This document shows positions 39,324-51,990 of a stretch of DNA of 64,000 bases, one piece after another. The stretch is from Scylla paramamosain (lineage: Eukaryota > Arthropoda > Malacostraca > Decapoda > Portunidae). Location of the stretch: NCBI RefSeq assembly GCF_035594125.1, contig NC_087192.1, positions 12,866,501-12,930,500 on the forward strand. Reading direction: 5' to 3'. Every line of letters begins with the position of its first letter. Position 1 is the stretch's first letter. Below the pieces are notes generated by a model. That model saw only the letters and a list, made by a program, of their open reading frames with translations, was not told where the DNA came from and did not search any database. Position numbers and translations under genes: made by a program.

Positions 39324-40935
39324 GACACGCATTTAATAAGGTTGTTCTGTTTCTTAATTAAGAGTGTTATTCATGAGTTTCAGCATTTTAGTATTTAGGA
39401 AGCTTCTCCATATACACGAGTTTTTGCGTTTTTTGCCTTGTGTTTTTTTTGAACTATAAAACACTTATTATACACTTTTCTTGCAATGTCCTTTTCTTTC
39501 CCAATATAGAGTGTTTTGCATCAATTTTCGCGTTTTTTGTAGGTAAAAAGCTCAAAAACACTCAAAATATACCTTTTTGGTAACGTTTTTCTATTTCTTG
39601 ATATTGGTTGGTTTCCATCCGTTTTAACGTGTTTCTACGTAAAACACTAAGAAGACACGTTTTCAGTAACTTTGTTTTGGATTCCCATATAGAGTGAGTT
39701 CCTTATTATTTATCGTTTTTGTGCCTAACATGCTAAAAAACACTAAAAACACAGATTTCTGGTAAGGTCGTTTAATTTTGCATGCACTTTAGGGTTTGGT
39801 ATATAACAGTCCGAAAAAAAAAGCTAAAATCAACTTTTTTGATAATTTTCTTTTATCACATAATTGCCCTGAATTTTTCCTGAATTTTGGCATCTCTGGC
39901 ATTCCATTTCTGGAATTTCTGCATTTGGCACCTTTGAAGATGAATAACAAAAAAAAAAAAAAAATATTTCTTTTATTTTTTTATTTTTTTTTATTTTATT
40001 TTTTTTAAATAAACAGTGTTATTTGTGTGTTTTAGCTTTTTGGTACTTAAGGAACTAAAAAAAACACTCATAATACACGCTTCTCGGAATGCCCTTTTGT
40101 TTCCCAAACATAATGTTCTTTGCATGTACTTAAGCGTTTTTAAAGATAACATGATCAAAAACACTAAAAATACATGTTTTTGGTATATGTTATTCTGTTT
40201 CTCCATAAAGTTTGTTTTCCATGCGTTTTAGCGGTTTGGTATATAAGGGGTTAAAAAATTCTTCGTAAAAGTTGGTTTTATTCCCATGTAATATGATCGT
40301 TCTTATTTTTAGTGCCTAACATGCTGAAAAACAATGAAAAGACAGGTTTCTGGTATGGTCGTTTAACTTCCCTATATAGGTGGCTTTGCATGCTGTTTAG
40401 GGTTTGGTACATAACAATCCAAAAAAAAAGCTATAATTAACTTATATGATAATGTTATTTTTTCCACATAAATTCCCAGAATTTTGGCAGAATTTTGGCA
40501 TCTCGGTACCTATGAAGATGAATAACAAAAAAAAAAAAATCCCATTATATTATTTTTTTATTCATTATATTTTTTTTGTAAAGAGTGTTATTTGTGGGTT
40601 TCAGCTTTTTGGGACTGAAGGAACTTAAAAATCACCCATAATACACGTTTCTCGTAATGTTTTTTCGTTTCCCAAACATAAGGTTCTTTGCATGTATTTA
40701 AGCGTTTTTATAGATAACATGATCAAAAACACTAAAAATACATGTATTTGGTAATGTAATTCTGTTTCTCCATAAAATGCATTTTGCATGCGTTTTAGCG
40801 TTTTGGTACGTAAGGAGCTCAAAAACACTTAAAGGAAAGTTCTTGGTAAAATTTGGTTTTATTCCCATGTAATGAGATTGCCCTGACTTTTAGTGTTTTA
40901 TTGCGTTACACGCTCAAAATCACTGAAAAGACATG
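39324..40935 (-). repeat. Satellite block, reverse orientation (R5)
   Basis: Reverse copies with anchors at 39927 (GGCACC) and 40505. Just before the first anchor is a short extra piece, TCTGGCATTCC...GGAATTTCTGC (39895-39925), whose reverse-complement counterpart lies at 51386-51432. Near 40311-40316 segment D jumps to H, which removes I, A, B and C. The block ends at the R-to-F breakpoint near 40930-40945. Confidence 0.88.
39949..40010. repeat. Long A-run/T-rich spacer
   Basis: A run of about 16 A followed by roughly 40 bp of nearly pure T with single A interruptions (TTTTATT words). It is the segment-G spacer of a reverse copy and one of the longest in the window. Confidence 0.85.
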
Positions 40936-41385
40936 CAAAGTGTCCCATATGAGGAAATAAGAGACCTTACCAGAAATCTGTCTTTTGAGTGTTTTTCTGC
41001 ATATTAGGCACCAAAACGATAAATAATAAGGAACTCACTCTATGTGGGAATCCAAAAGAAAACTACTGAAAATGTGTCTTCTCAGTGTTTTACGTAGAAA
41101 AACGCTAAAACTGATGCAAACCAACCAATATCAAGAAGCAGAAAAACATTACCAAAAATGTAAATTTTGAGTCTTTTTGAGCTTGTTACCTACAAAAAAA
41201 AGCTCAAAAAATTGATACAAAGCACTCTATATTGGGAAACAAAGGGACATCGCGAGAAAAGTGTATAATAAATGTTTTATAGTTCAAAAAAACCACAAGG
41301 CAAAAAACGCAAAAACTCGTGTATATGCTGAAACTCATGAATGAACTCTTAATTGAGAAACAGAGCAACCTTACTAAATGCGTGT
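40936..41385 (+). repeat. Short inverted satellite block (F4)
   Basis: About 450 bp of forward sequence (end of G, H, I, A, part of B) inside a reverse region, bounded by the R-to-F and F-to-R breakpoints (AAATGCGTGTC at 41376-41386). It matches 58306-58750 directly and 7885-8356 and 49261-49705 in reverse complement. Part of segment B is missing near 41330 (GTGTATATGCTGAAAC), and the same loss is seen near 58690 and 49322. Confidence 0.88.
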
Positions 41386-44300
41386 CAAAAACACTAAAAG
41401 GCAAGTTCTTCGTAAAAGTTGGTTTTATTCCCATGTATTGTGATTGCCCTGCTTTTTAGTGCTTTATTGCCTAACACGCTCAAAAACATTCAAAGACACT
41501 TTTATGGTAATGTCTTTTTTTTTCCCACATAAACCTAGTTTCGCATGGAATTTGTGGTTTTGATAACTAACAATGTAAAAAAAATCACTCAAAATTCACG
41601 CATTTAGTAACGTTGTTCTGTTTCTTGATTAAGAGTGTTATTCATGAGTTTCATTATTTTGGTATCCTAGAAACTTCTCCATACAGTCGAGTTTTTTCGT
41701 TTTTTGCCTTGTGATTCTAGTGAGACTACAAAACACTCATTATACACGTTTCTCGTTATGTCCTTTCTTTTCCTTATATAGAGTGCTTTGCACCCATTTT
41801 CGCGTATTTTTTTTTTTTATATAACAAGCTCAAGAACACACAAAATATAGTTTTTTGGTAGTTAGTTTGCATGCGTTTTAGCGTTTTTTACGTAAATTTT
41901 TTAAAAGACATGTTTCCAGTAATTTTGTTTTGGATTTCCATATAGAGTGACTTTCATACTATTTATCGTTTTGGTACATAACATGCTTTTTGGTGCCTTT
42001 TGCTTCCCTATATAGAGTGCTTTCCATCTATTTTCGCGTTTTTTGTAGGTAACAATTTCAAAAACACTCAAAATATACCTTTTTGGTAATGTTATTCTAT
42101 TTCTTCATTTTGGTTGGTTTGCATTCTTTTTAGCGTTTTCTACGTAAAACACCGAAAAGACACGTTTTCAGTAATTTTGTTTCGGATTCCCATATAGATT
42201 GACTTCCATGTTATTTATCGTGTTGGTTCCTAAAATGCTGAAAAACACTCATAAGACCGTTTTCTGGCAAAAACGTTTAATTTCCCTATATAGTTAGCTT
42301 TGCATGCACTTTAGGGTTTTGGTACATAACAGTCCGAAAAAAAAGCTAAATTTAACTTTTTTTATAATGTTCTTATTTCACATAATTTCCTGAATTTTGC
42401 CCGAATTTTTGCATCTTAATACCTGTGAAGATGAATAAGAAAGAAAAAAAAAACTATTTTTTATTGATTTATTGTTTCTCAATAAAGAGTGTTATTTGTG
42501 GATTTTAGCTTTTTAGTAATGAATAAACTTAAAAACACTCATAATACACATTTCTCGTAATCTCCTTTCGTTTCCCAAAAATAGTGTTCTTTGCTTGTAT
42601 TTAAGCGTTTTCATTTGTAACATGATCAAAAACACTCAAAAAACATGTTTTTGGTAATATTATTCTTTTTCACCGTAAAAAGTGTTTTGCATGCCTTTTA
42701 GTGTTTTGGTATATAAGGAGCTCAAAAACACTTAAAGGCAAGTTTTTGGTAAAAATTTGTTTTCCTGAAATGTAATGTGATTGCCCTCCTTTTTAGTGCT
42801 TTATTACCTACGAGTATCACGGTCAAAATACTCAAAAGACGCTTTTCTGGTAAAGTCATTTTTTTTCCCACAAATCTATTTTCGCATTGAATTTGGGGTT
42901 TTGGTAACTAAGAATGTGAAAAGCACTTAAAATACACGCATTTATTAAGGTTGTTCTGTTTCTCAATTAGGAATGTTATACATGAGTTTAGCATTTTTGT
43001 ATCTAGGAAACCTCTCCATATACACGAGATTTTGCGTTTTTTGCCTTATGGTTCTTTTGAACTATAAAACAATCATTATACACTTTTCTTGCAATGTCCT
43101 TTTGTTTCCCAATATAGAGTGCTTTGCATCAATTTTCGAGTTTTTTATAACAAGCTCAAAAACACTCAAAATATCACTTTTTAGTAACGTTTTTCTATTT
43201 CTTGATATTGGTTGCTTTGCATCCGTTTTAAAGTTTTTCTACGTAAAACACTGAGAAGACACGTTTTCAGTCACTTTGTTTTGGATTCCTATATACAGTG
43301 AGTTCCTCATTATTTATCGTTTTGGTGCCTAAAATGCTAAAAAAAAAAAACACTCAAAACACAGATTTCTGATAAGGTCGTTTAATTTCCTCATATAGGA
43401 GGCTTTGCATGCACTTTAGGGTTTGGTACATAACAGTCCGAAAAAAAAAGCTGAAATTAACTTTTTTGTTAATATTCTATTATCATATGATTGCCCTGAA
43501 TTTTCCCAAAATGTTGTTCTCTCAGTACTATGAAGATGAATAAGGAAAAAAAAAAATTCCTATTTTTTATTTTTATTTTCTAAATAAAGAGTGTTATTTG
43601 TGGATTTTAGCTTTTTGGTACTTAAGGAACTTAAAATAACACTCATAATACACGTTTCTCGTAATGTCCTTTTGTTTCCCAAACATAATGTTCTTTGCAT
43701 GTATTTAAGCATTTTTATAGCTAACATGATCAAAAACACTCAAAATACATGTTTTTGGTAATGTTATTCTGTTTCTCCATAAAGTTTGTTTTGCATGCGT
43801 TTTAGCGGTTTGTTATATAAGGAGCTCAAAAACACTTAAAGGCAAGTTTTTGGTATAAATTGGTGTTATTCCAGTGTAATATAATTGCCCTGCTTTTTAG
43901 TGCTTTATTGCCTCTCACGCTCAAAAACACTTAAAAGACACTTTTCTGGTAATGTCATTTTTTTCTCACATAAAGATGGTTTTGCATGCAATTATGGATT
44001 TTTGGTAACTAAGAATGTGAAAAGCACTCAAAATACACGCATTTAGTAAGGTTGTTCTGTTTCTCAATAAAGAGTGTTATTTATGAGTTTCAGCATTTTG
44101 GTATCTAGGAACCTACTCCATATCCACGAATTTTTGTGTTTTTTGCCTTTTGGTTTGTTTGAACAATAAAAAACTCATTATACACTTTTCTTGCAAATTC
44201 TTTTTGTTTTCTAATTTAGAGTGCTTTGCATCAATTTTCCCATTTTTTGTAGGTAACAAGCTCAAAAACACTCAAAATATACCTTTTTGGTAATGTTTTT

Positions 44301-47174
44301 CTATTTCTTGATACTGGTTGGTTTCAATCCGTTTTAGCGTTTTTCTACGTAAAACACTGAAAAGACACGTTTTGAGCAATTTTGTTTTGGATTCTCATAT
44401 AGAGTGAGTTCCTTATTACTTATGATTTTGGTGCCTAATATGCTGAAAAACACTCAAAAAACAGATTTCTGGTAAGGTCATTTAATTTCCTCTTATAAGA
44501 GTCTTTGGATGCACTTTATGGTTTGGTATATAACAGTCCGAAAAAAAGGAAAAATTATTTTTTTTAATAATTTTTTTTTATCATATAATAGCCCTGAATT
44601 TTCCCAGAGTTTTGGCATCTCGGTACCTATGAAGATGAATAACGAAAAAAAAATCCTATTTTTTTATTTTCTTACTTTTTTTCTAAATAAAGTGTTATTT
44701 GTGGGTTTTAACTTTTTGGTACTTAAGGGACTTAAAAACACTTAAAATACACATTTTTCGTAATGTCCTTTCGATTTCCAAACCTAAGGTTCTTCGTATG
44801 TAATTAAGAGTTTTTATAGATAACATGATGAAAACCCTCAAAATATGTTTTTGGTAATTTTATTCTGTTTCTCCATAAAAGGTGTTTTGCATGCGTTTTA
44901 ACGTTTTGGTATGTAATGAGCTCAAAAACATTTAAAGGCAAGTTCTTGGTAATAGTTGTTTTTATTCCCATGTAATGTTATTACCCTGCTTTTTAGTGCT
45001 TTATTGCCTAACACGCTCAAAAACACTCAAAAGACACTTTTCTGGTAATATTTTTCTTCCCCACATAAAGCTAGTTTTGCATGGAATTTTGGGTTTTGGT
45101 AACTAAGAATGTGAAAAAAAAACTCAAAACACAGGCATTTAATAAGGTTGTTCTATTTCTTAATTAAAAGTGTTATTCATGAGTTTCAGCATTTTGGTGT
45201 GTAAGAAACTTCTTTCACACACATTTGGTAAGGTATGTCTGTTTCAAAATTAAAAGTGTTATTCATGAGTTTCAGCTTTTTGGTATGTAAGAAACTTCTT
45301 TATGTACACGAGTTTTGAACTTTTTACCTTGTGGTTCTTGTCAAACTATAAAACACTCATACATTTTTCTCGTAATGTCCTTTTCTTTGCCAATATAAAG
45401 TGCTTTCCATCCATTTTTTCATTTTTTGTAGGTAACAAGCTCAAAAACACATAAAAATATATCTTTTTGGTAATGTTATTCTATTTCTTCATATTAGTTG
45501 GTTTACATCCGTTTTAGCGTTTTTCTACGTAAATCACTGAAAAGACACGTTTTCAGTAATATTGTTGATATTGCTGAAAAACACTCAAAAGACAGGTTTC
45601 TGGTAAAGTCTTGTAATTTCCCCATATAGGTGGATTTGCATACACTTCAGGGTTTATACATAACTCCGAAAAAAAGCTAAATTTTTTTTTTTTTTTTTAC
45701 AAAATTTCCATGAATTTTGCCAGAATTTTGGCATCTCGGTAACTATGAAGATGAATAACAAAAAAAAATTCTCTCTATAAAGAGTGTTATTTGTGGGTTT
45801 TAGCTTTTTGGTACTTAAGTAACTTAAAAACACTCATAATACACGATTTTCGTAATGTCCTTTTGTTACACAAACATAGGGTCCTTTAAATGTATTTATG
45901 CGTTTTTATAGGTTGCATGATCAAAAACACTCAAAATACATGTTTTTGGTAATGTTATTCTGTTTCTCCATAAAGTGTGTTTTCCATACGTTTTAGAGAT
46001 TTGGTATGTAAGGAGTTGAAAAACACTTAAAGGCAAGTTTTTCGTAAAAGTTGGTTTTATTCCCATGTAGAGTGATTGTTCTGCTTTTTAGGGCATTGTT
46101 GCATATCACGCTCAAAAACACTAAAAATACACTTTTTTGGAAATGTCATTTTTTTTTTTCCCACATGAAGGTAGTTTCGCATGTAATTTGGCATTTTCGT
46201 AACTAAGAATGTGAAAAATACTCAAAATACACAATATGGTAAGGTAGTTCTGTTTATTGATTAAAAGTGTTATTCATGCATTTCATCATTTCGGTTTGTA
46301 AGAAATTTCTCTATATACACGAGTTTTTGTGTTTATTGCCTTGTGGTTGTTTTAAAACTATAAAACACTCATTATACACGTTTCTCGTAAAGTCCTTTTG
46401 TTTCCTAATATAGAGTGCTTTATATCCATTTTTGCATTTTTTGTAGGTAACAAGCTCAAAAACACTCAAAATATATCTTTTTATTAATGTTATTCTATTT
46501 CTTCATATAGGTTGGTTTGCATCCGCTTTAGTGTTTTTCTACGTAAAACACTGAAAAGACACGTTTTCAGTAATTTTGTTTTGGATTCACATATTGACTG
46601 ACTTCCATATTATTTATCGTGTTGGTGCCTAACATGCTGAAAAACAATGAAAAGACAGGTTTCTGATCAAGTCGTCTAACTTCCCTATATAGGTGTCTTT
46701 GCATGCACTTTAGGGTTTGGTACTTAATCCGAAAAAAAAAAGCTGTAATTAACTTTTTTCCACATAAATACCCTGAATTTTGGCAGAATTTTCGCATCTC
46801 AGTACCTATAAGGATTAGTAACAAAAAAAAATCCCATTTTTTTTATTTCTTTTGTTTATTATTTTTTTTTCTAAATAAAGAGTGTTATTTGTGGGTTTTA
46901 GCTGTTAGGTATTGAATGAACTTAAAAAAAACACTCATAACACACGTTTCTCGTAATGTCCTTTCGTTTCCCAAACATAAGGTTCTTTGCATGTATTTAG
47001 GTGTTTTTATAGATAATATTATCAAAAACACTCAAAATACATGTATTTGGTAATAATATTATGTTTCTCCATAAAATGTATTTACAGACGTTTTAGCGTT
47101 TTGGTACGTAAGGAGCTCAAAAACACTTAAAGGCAAGTTCTTGGTAAAATTTGGATTTATTTCCATGTAATGTT
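41386..47174 (-). repeat. Satellite block, reverse orientation (R6), ~5 HOR copies
   Basis: Reverse copies with anchors at 42418 (AATACC, type II), 43524 (AGTACT), 44622, 45738 (GGTAAC, type III) and 46801. Spacings are 1106, 1098, 1116 and 1063. The shared H-to-A deletion junction is at 41982-42006. Segment B is partly duplicated near 45190-45230 (TTCTTTCACACACATTTGG). The block ends in segment D at 47174. Confidence 0.9.
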
Positions 47175-49260
47175 GTTTTTTTTTCGGACTATTATGTACC
47201 AAACCCCTAAAGTGCATGCAAAGCCACCTATATGGGGAAATTAAACGTTTTTGCCAGAAAACGGTCTTATGAGTGTTTTACAGCATCTTAGGAACCAACA
47301 CGATAAATAATATGGAAAACAATCTATATGGGAATCCAAAAGAATATTACTAGAAACGTGTCTTTTCGGTGTTTTACGTAGAAAAACGCTAAAACGGATG
47401 CAAACCAACCAATATGAAGGAATATAATAACATTACCAAAAAGGTATATTTTGAGTGTTTTTGAAATTGTTACCTACAAAAAACGCGAAAATAGATGGAA
47501 AGCTCTCTATATTGGGAAGCAAAAGGACATTACGAGAAACGTGTATAATGTGTGTTTTATAATTTCACAAGAACTACAAGGCAAAAAACTCAAAAACTCG
47601 TGTATGTAGAGAAGTTTCTTACATTCCAAAATGCTGAAACTCTGGAACAACACTTTCAATTGAGAAACAGAACAATCTTACTAAATGCGTGTATTTTAAG
47701 TGCTTTTCACATCCTTAGTTACCAAAACCCCAAATTGCATGCGAAACCAGCTTTATGTGGGAAAAAATGACATTACCAGAAAAATGTCTTTTGAGTGTTT
47801 TTGAGCGTTTTAGGCAATAAAGCACTAAAAAGCAGGGCAATCACATTACATTGAAATAAAACCAATTTTTAACAAGAACTTGCCTTTAAGTGTATTTAAG
47901 CTCCTTATATACCAAAACACTAAAATGCATGCAAAATGCACTTGATGGTGAAACAGAATAACATTACCAAAAACATGTATTTTGAGTGTTTTTGATTATG
48001 TTACCAATAAAAACGCTTAAATACATGCAAAGAACCCTATTTTTGGGAAACAAAAGGGCATTACGAGAATCGTGTATTATGAGTGTTTTTAAGTTCATTA
48101 AGTACGAAAAAGCTAAAAGCCACAAATTACACTCTTTATTGAGAAAAAAATAAATAAATAAATAGAAAAATACGATATTTTTTTTTCATTCTTATTCATC
48201 TTCACAGGTAAGGAGGTGCCAAAATTCGGGCAAAGTTCAGGAAATTATATAAAAAAAGAACATTATCAAAAAAGTTACATTTAGCTTTTTTTTTGGACTG
48301 TTATGTATCAAACCCCTAAATTGCATGCAAAGCCACCTATATGGGGAAATTAAACGTCTTTGCCAGAAATCTGTCTTATGAGGGTTTTTCAGCATGTTAG
48401 GAACCAACACTATAAAACCCAAGGAAGTCAGTCTATATGGGAATCCAAAACAAAATTACTGAAAACGTGTCTTTTTGGTGTTTTACGTAGAAAACGCTAA
48501 GACGGATGGAAACCAAACAAAATATAGAAATAGAATAACATTATCAAAAATGTATATTTTGAGTGTTTTTGAAATTGTTACCTACAAAAAACGCGAAAAT
48601 GGATGGAAAGCACTCTATATTGGGAGGCAAAAGGCACCAAAAAGCGTGTTAGGCACCAAAACGATAAATAATATGAAAGTCACTCTATATGGAAATCCAA
48701 AACAAAATTACTGGAAGCGTGTCTTTTAAAAGATATACGTAGAAAAACGCTAAAACGGATGCAAACCAACCAATATGAAGAAATACAATAACATTACCAA
48801 AAAATATATTTTGTGTTTTCTTGAGCTTGTTACATAAAAAAAAACGCGAAAATATATGCAAAGCACTCTATATAAGGAAAAAAAAAGGACATAACGAGAA
48901 ACGTGTATAATGAGTGTTTTGTAGTTTCACCAGATTCACAAGGCAAACAACGCAAAAACTCGACTATATGGAGAAGTTTCTAAAATACCAAAATACTGAA
49001 ACCCATGAATAACACTCGTAATGAAGAAACAGAACAACCTTACTAAATGCGTGTATTTTAAGGGTTTTTTTACATTCTTAGTTACCAAAACCCCAAATTC
49101 CATGCGAAACTAGCTTTATGTGGGAAAAAAATGACATTAGCAGGAAAGTGTCTTTGAGTGTTTTTAAGCGTGTTAGGCAATAAAACACTAAAAAGCAGGG
49201 CAATCACATTACATGGGAATAAAACCAACTTTTACGAAGAACTTGCCTTTTAGTGTTTTT
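47175..49260 (+). repeat. Satellite block, forward orientation (F5)
   Basis: Starts abruptly inside segment G (TTTTTCGGACTATTATG) after reverse D. One full type II copy follows, with its anchor at 48207 and H at 48390-48480. It then has the shared A-to-H deletion junction (GGCACCAAAAAGCGTG, 48624-48652) and ends at the recurrent F-to-R breakpoint at 49261. The order from 48.2 to 49.7 kb is the reverse complement of 40.9-42.4 kb. Confidence 0.88.
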
Positions 49261-49705
49261 GACACGCATTTAGTAAAGTTGCTCTGTTTCTCAATTAAGA
49301 GTGTTATTTATGAGTTTCAGCATATACACGAGTTTTTGCGTTTTTTGCCTTGTGGTTTTTTTGAACCATAAAACATTTATTATACACTTTTCTCGCAATG
49401 TCCCTTTGTTTCCCAATATAGAGTGCTTTGTATCCATTTTCCCGTTTTTTGTAGGTAACAAGCTCAAAAACACTCAAAATATACATTTTTGGTAATGTTT
49501 TTGTGCTTGATATTGGTTGGTTTGTATAAGTTTTAGCGTGTTTCTACGTAAAACACTGAAAAAGACACGTTTTCCCTAATTTTCTTTTGGATTCCCACAT
49601 AGAGTGAGTTCCTTATTATTTATCGTTTTGGTTCCTAACATGCTGAAAAACACTCAAAAGACAGATTTCTGGTAAGGTCTTTAATTTCCTCATATGGGAC
49701 GCTTT
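49261..49705 (-). repeat. Short inverted satellite block (R7)
   Basis: About 445 bp of reverse repeat between GACACGCATTT (49261-49271) and CATATGGGACGCTTTG (49691-49706). It is a reverse-complement partner of 40936-41385 and a direct match to 7885-8356. Confidence 0.87.
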
Positions 49706-50462
49706 GTATGTCTTTTCAGGTTTTGGACGGAATAAACCATTAAAAGCCAGAGCAATCACATTACATGGGAATACAACCAAATTTTACCAAAAAACTTTCC
49801 TTTAAGTGTTTTTGAGCTCCTTACGTACCAAAACGCTAAAACTCATGCAAAATACATTTTATGGAGAAACAGAATTACATTACCAAATACATGTATTTTG
49901 AGTGTTTTTGATCATGTTATCTATAAAAACGCTTAAATACATGCAAAGAACCTTATGTTTAGGAAAAGAAAGAACCACGAGAAACGTGTATTATGGGTGA
50001 TTTTTAAGTTCCTTCAGTACCAAAAAGCTAAAACTAAAAAATAACACTCTTTAGAAAAAAAATATATAATGAATAAAAAAATAATAAAATGGGATTTTTT
50101 TTTTGTTATTCATCTTCATAGGTACCGAGATGCCAAAATTCTGCCAAAATTCAAGGAATTTATGTGGAAAAAAGAACATTATCATATAAGTTAATTATAG
50201 CTTTTTTTTCGGATTTTTATGTACCAAACCCTAAACAGCATGCAAAGCCACCTATATAGGGAAGTTAAACGACTTTACCAGAAACCTTTTTTCATTGTTT
50301 TTCAGCATGTTAGGCACCAAAACGATAAATCATTTGGAAGTCAGTCAATATATGAATCCAAAAGAAAATTACTGAAAACGTGTCTTTTCAGTGTTTTACG
50401 TAGAAAATCGCTAAAGCAGATACAAACCATCCTATATGAAGAAATAGAATATGTTATTCTAA
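49706..50462 (+). repeat. Satellite block, forward orientation (F6)
   Basis: Forward segments D, E, F, G (anchor at 50121), H and I. It ends at the centre of the palindrome at 50298-50627. Segment I carries the variant ACCATCCTATATG, also seen in reverse near 57575-57590. Confidence 0.88.
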
Positions 50463-50627
50463 ATAGAATATGTTATTCTATTTCTTCATATAGGATGGTT
50501 TGTATCCGCTTTAGCGATTTTCTACGTAAAACACTGAAAAGACACGTTTTCAGTAATTTTCTTTTGGATTCATATATCGACTGACTTCCAAGTGATTTAT
50601 CGTTTTGGTGCCTAACATGCTGAAAAA
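50298..50627. repeat. Near-perfect 330-bp palindrome
   Basis: Positions i and 100925-i are complementary across 165-bp arms (50298-50462 and 50463-50627). By hand I find three outer mismatches, all transitions (50333/50592, 50347/50578, 50418/50507), three adjacent inner ones (50452-50454 with 50471-50473), and the central pair. The centre also holds a 19-bp tandem direct repeat, AAATAGAATATGTTATTCT (50442-50460 and 50461-50479). Unrelated HOR copies differ far more than this, so the inversion is recent. After the right arm the forward repeat resumes at the end of segment I through a shared A-run. Confidence 0.93.
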
Positions 50628-51990
50628 AAAATATATATTTTGAGTGTTTTTGAGCTTGTTACCTACAAAAAATGCAAAAATGAATGTAAAGCATTCTATA
50701 TTACGAAACAAAAGGACATTACGAGAAACGTGTATAATAAGTGTTTTATAGTTTTAAAAGAACCACAATAAACGCAAAAACTCGTATATATAGGGAAATT
50801 TCTTACATACCAAAATGAATCAATACATGAATAACACTTTTAATAGATAAACAGAACTACCTTACCAAATTGTGTATTTTCAGTGTTTTTCCCATCGTTA
50901 GTTACGAAAATGCCAAATTACATGCGAAACTAGCTTCATGTGGGAAAAAAATGATATTACCAGAAAAGTGTCTTTTGAGTGTTTTTCAGCGTGATATGGA
51001 ACAAAGTACTAAAAATAAGAACGATCATATTACATGAGAACAAAACCAACTTTTACGAAGAAATTTTTAACCCCTTATATACCAAACCGCTAAAACGCAT
51101 GGAAAACAAACTTTATAGAGAAACAGAATAACATATACCAAAAGCATGTATTTTTAGTGGTTTTGATCATGTTATCTTTAAAAACGCTTAAGTACAATCA
51201 AAGAACATTATGTTTGGGAAACAAAAGGAAATTACGAGAAGCGTGTATTATGAGTGTTTTTTTTAGTTCCTTAAGTACCAAAAAGCTAAAACACACAAAT
51301 AACACTGTTTATTTAAAAAAAAAATGAAAAAAAAATAAATAAAAAATAAAATAAATATTTTTTTTTTTTGTTATTCATCTTCAAAGGTGCCAAATGCCAA
51401 AAGTCCAGAAATATAATGCCAGAGATACCAAAATTCTGGGAAAATTCAGGGCAATTATGTGATAAAAGAATATTATCAAAAAAGTTAATTTCAGCTTTTT
51501 TTTCGGACTGTTTTATACCAAACCCTAAAGTGCATGCAAAATTAAATGACCTTACCAGAAATCTTTGTTTTTAGTGTTTTTTAGCATGTTGGGCACAAAA
51601 ACGATAAATATTAAGGAACTCACTCTATATAGGAATCCAAAACAAAGTTACTGAAAACGTGTCTTCTCAGTGTTTTACGTAGAAACACGTTAAAACGGAT
51701 GGAAACCAACCAATATCAAGAAATAGAAAAACGTTACCAAAAAGATATATTTTGAGTGTTTTTGAGCTTTTTACCTACAAAAAACGCGAAAATTGATGCA
51801 AAACACTCTATATTGGGAAAGAAAACGACATTGCAAGAAAAGTGTATAATAAGTGTTTTATAGTTCAAAAAAACCACAAGGCAAAAAACGCAAAAACTCG
51901 TGTATATGGAAAAGCTTCCTAAATACTAAAATGCTGAAACTCATAAATAACACTCTTAATTAAGAAACAGAACAACCTTACTAAATGCGT
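50628..51990 (+). repeat. Satellite block, forward orientation (F7)
   Basis: Forward A to G with an anchor variant GGTGCC at 51386, then H, I, A and B up to the F-to-R breakpoint (AAATGCGTGTC, 51983-51993). Right after the anchor, about 40 bp is extra (GCCAAAAGTCCAGAAATATAA...). It includes a second ATGCCAGAGATACC-like start of the following repeat. This is the partner of 39895-39945. Confidence 0.88.

Larger units (their letters stand above)
39324..42430 (-). repeat. Left arm of a large inverted duplication
   Basis: Landmarks in this arm pair with 48200-51993 in reverse complement: F-to-R breakpoints 41381 and 49266 (sum 90647), R-to-F breakpoints 40941 and 49702 (90643), deletion junctions 41994 and 48638 (90632), anchors 40505 and 50121 (90626), the extra piece at 39895 with 51400, and breakpoints 39329 and 51988. 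The sums shift by about 0.67 kb outside 50.3 kb because this arm lacks I to C. Confidence 0.82.

Noticed and set aside
50219..50584. Longest open frame, 121 codons on +
   Set aside because: It runs across the palindrome, so its second half is the opposite strand of its first. The peptide resembles no family I know, and its pieces recur in translations of other repeat copies. This is chance openness in A+T-rich satellite.
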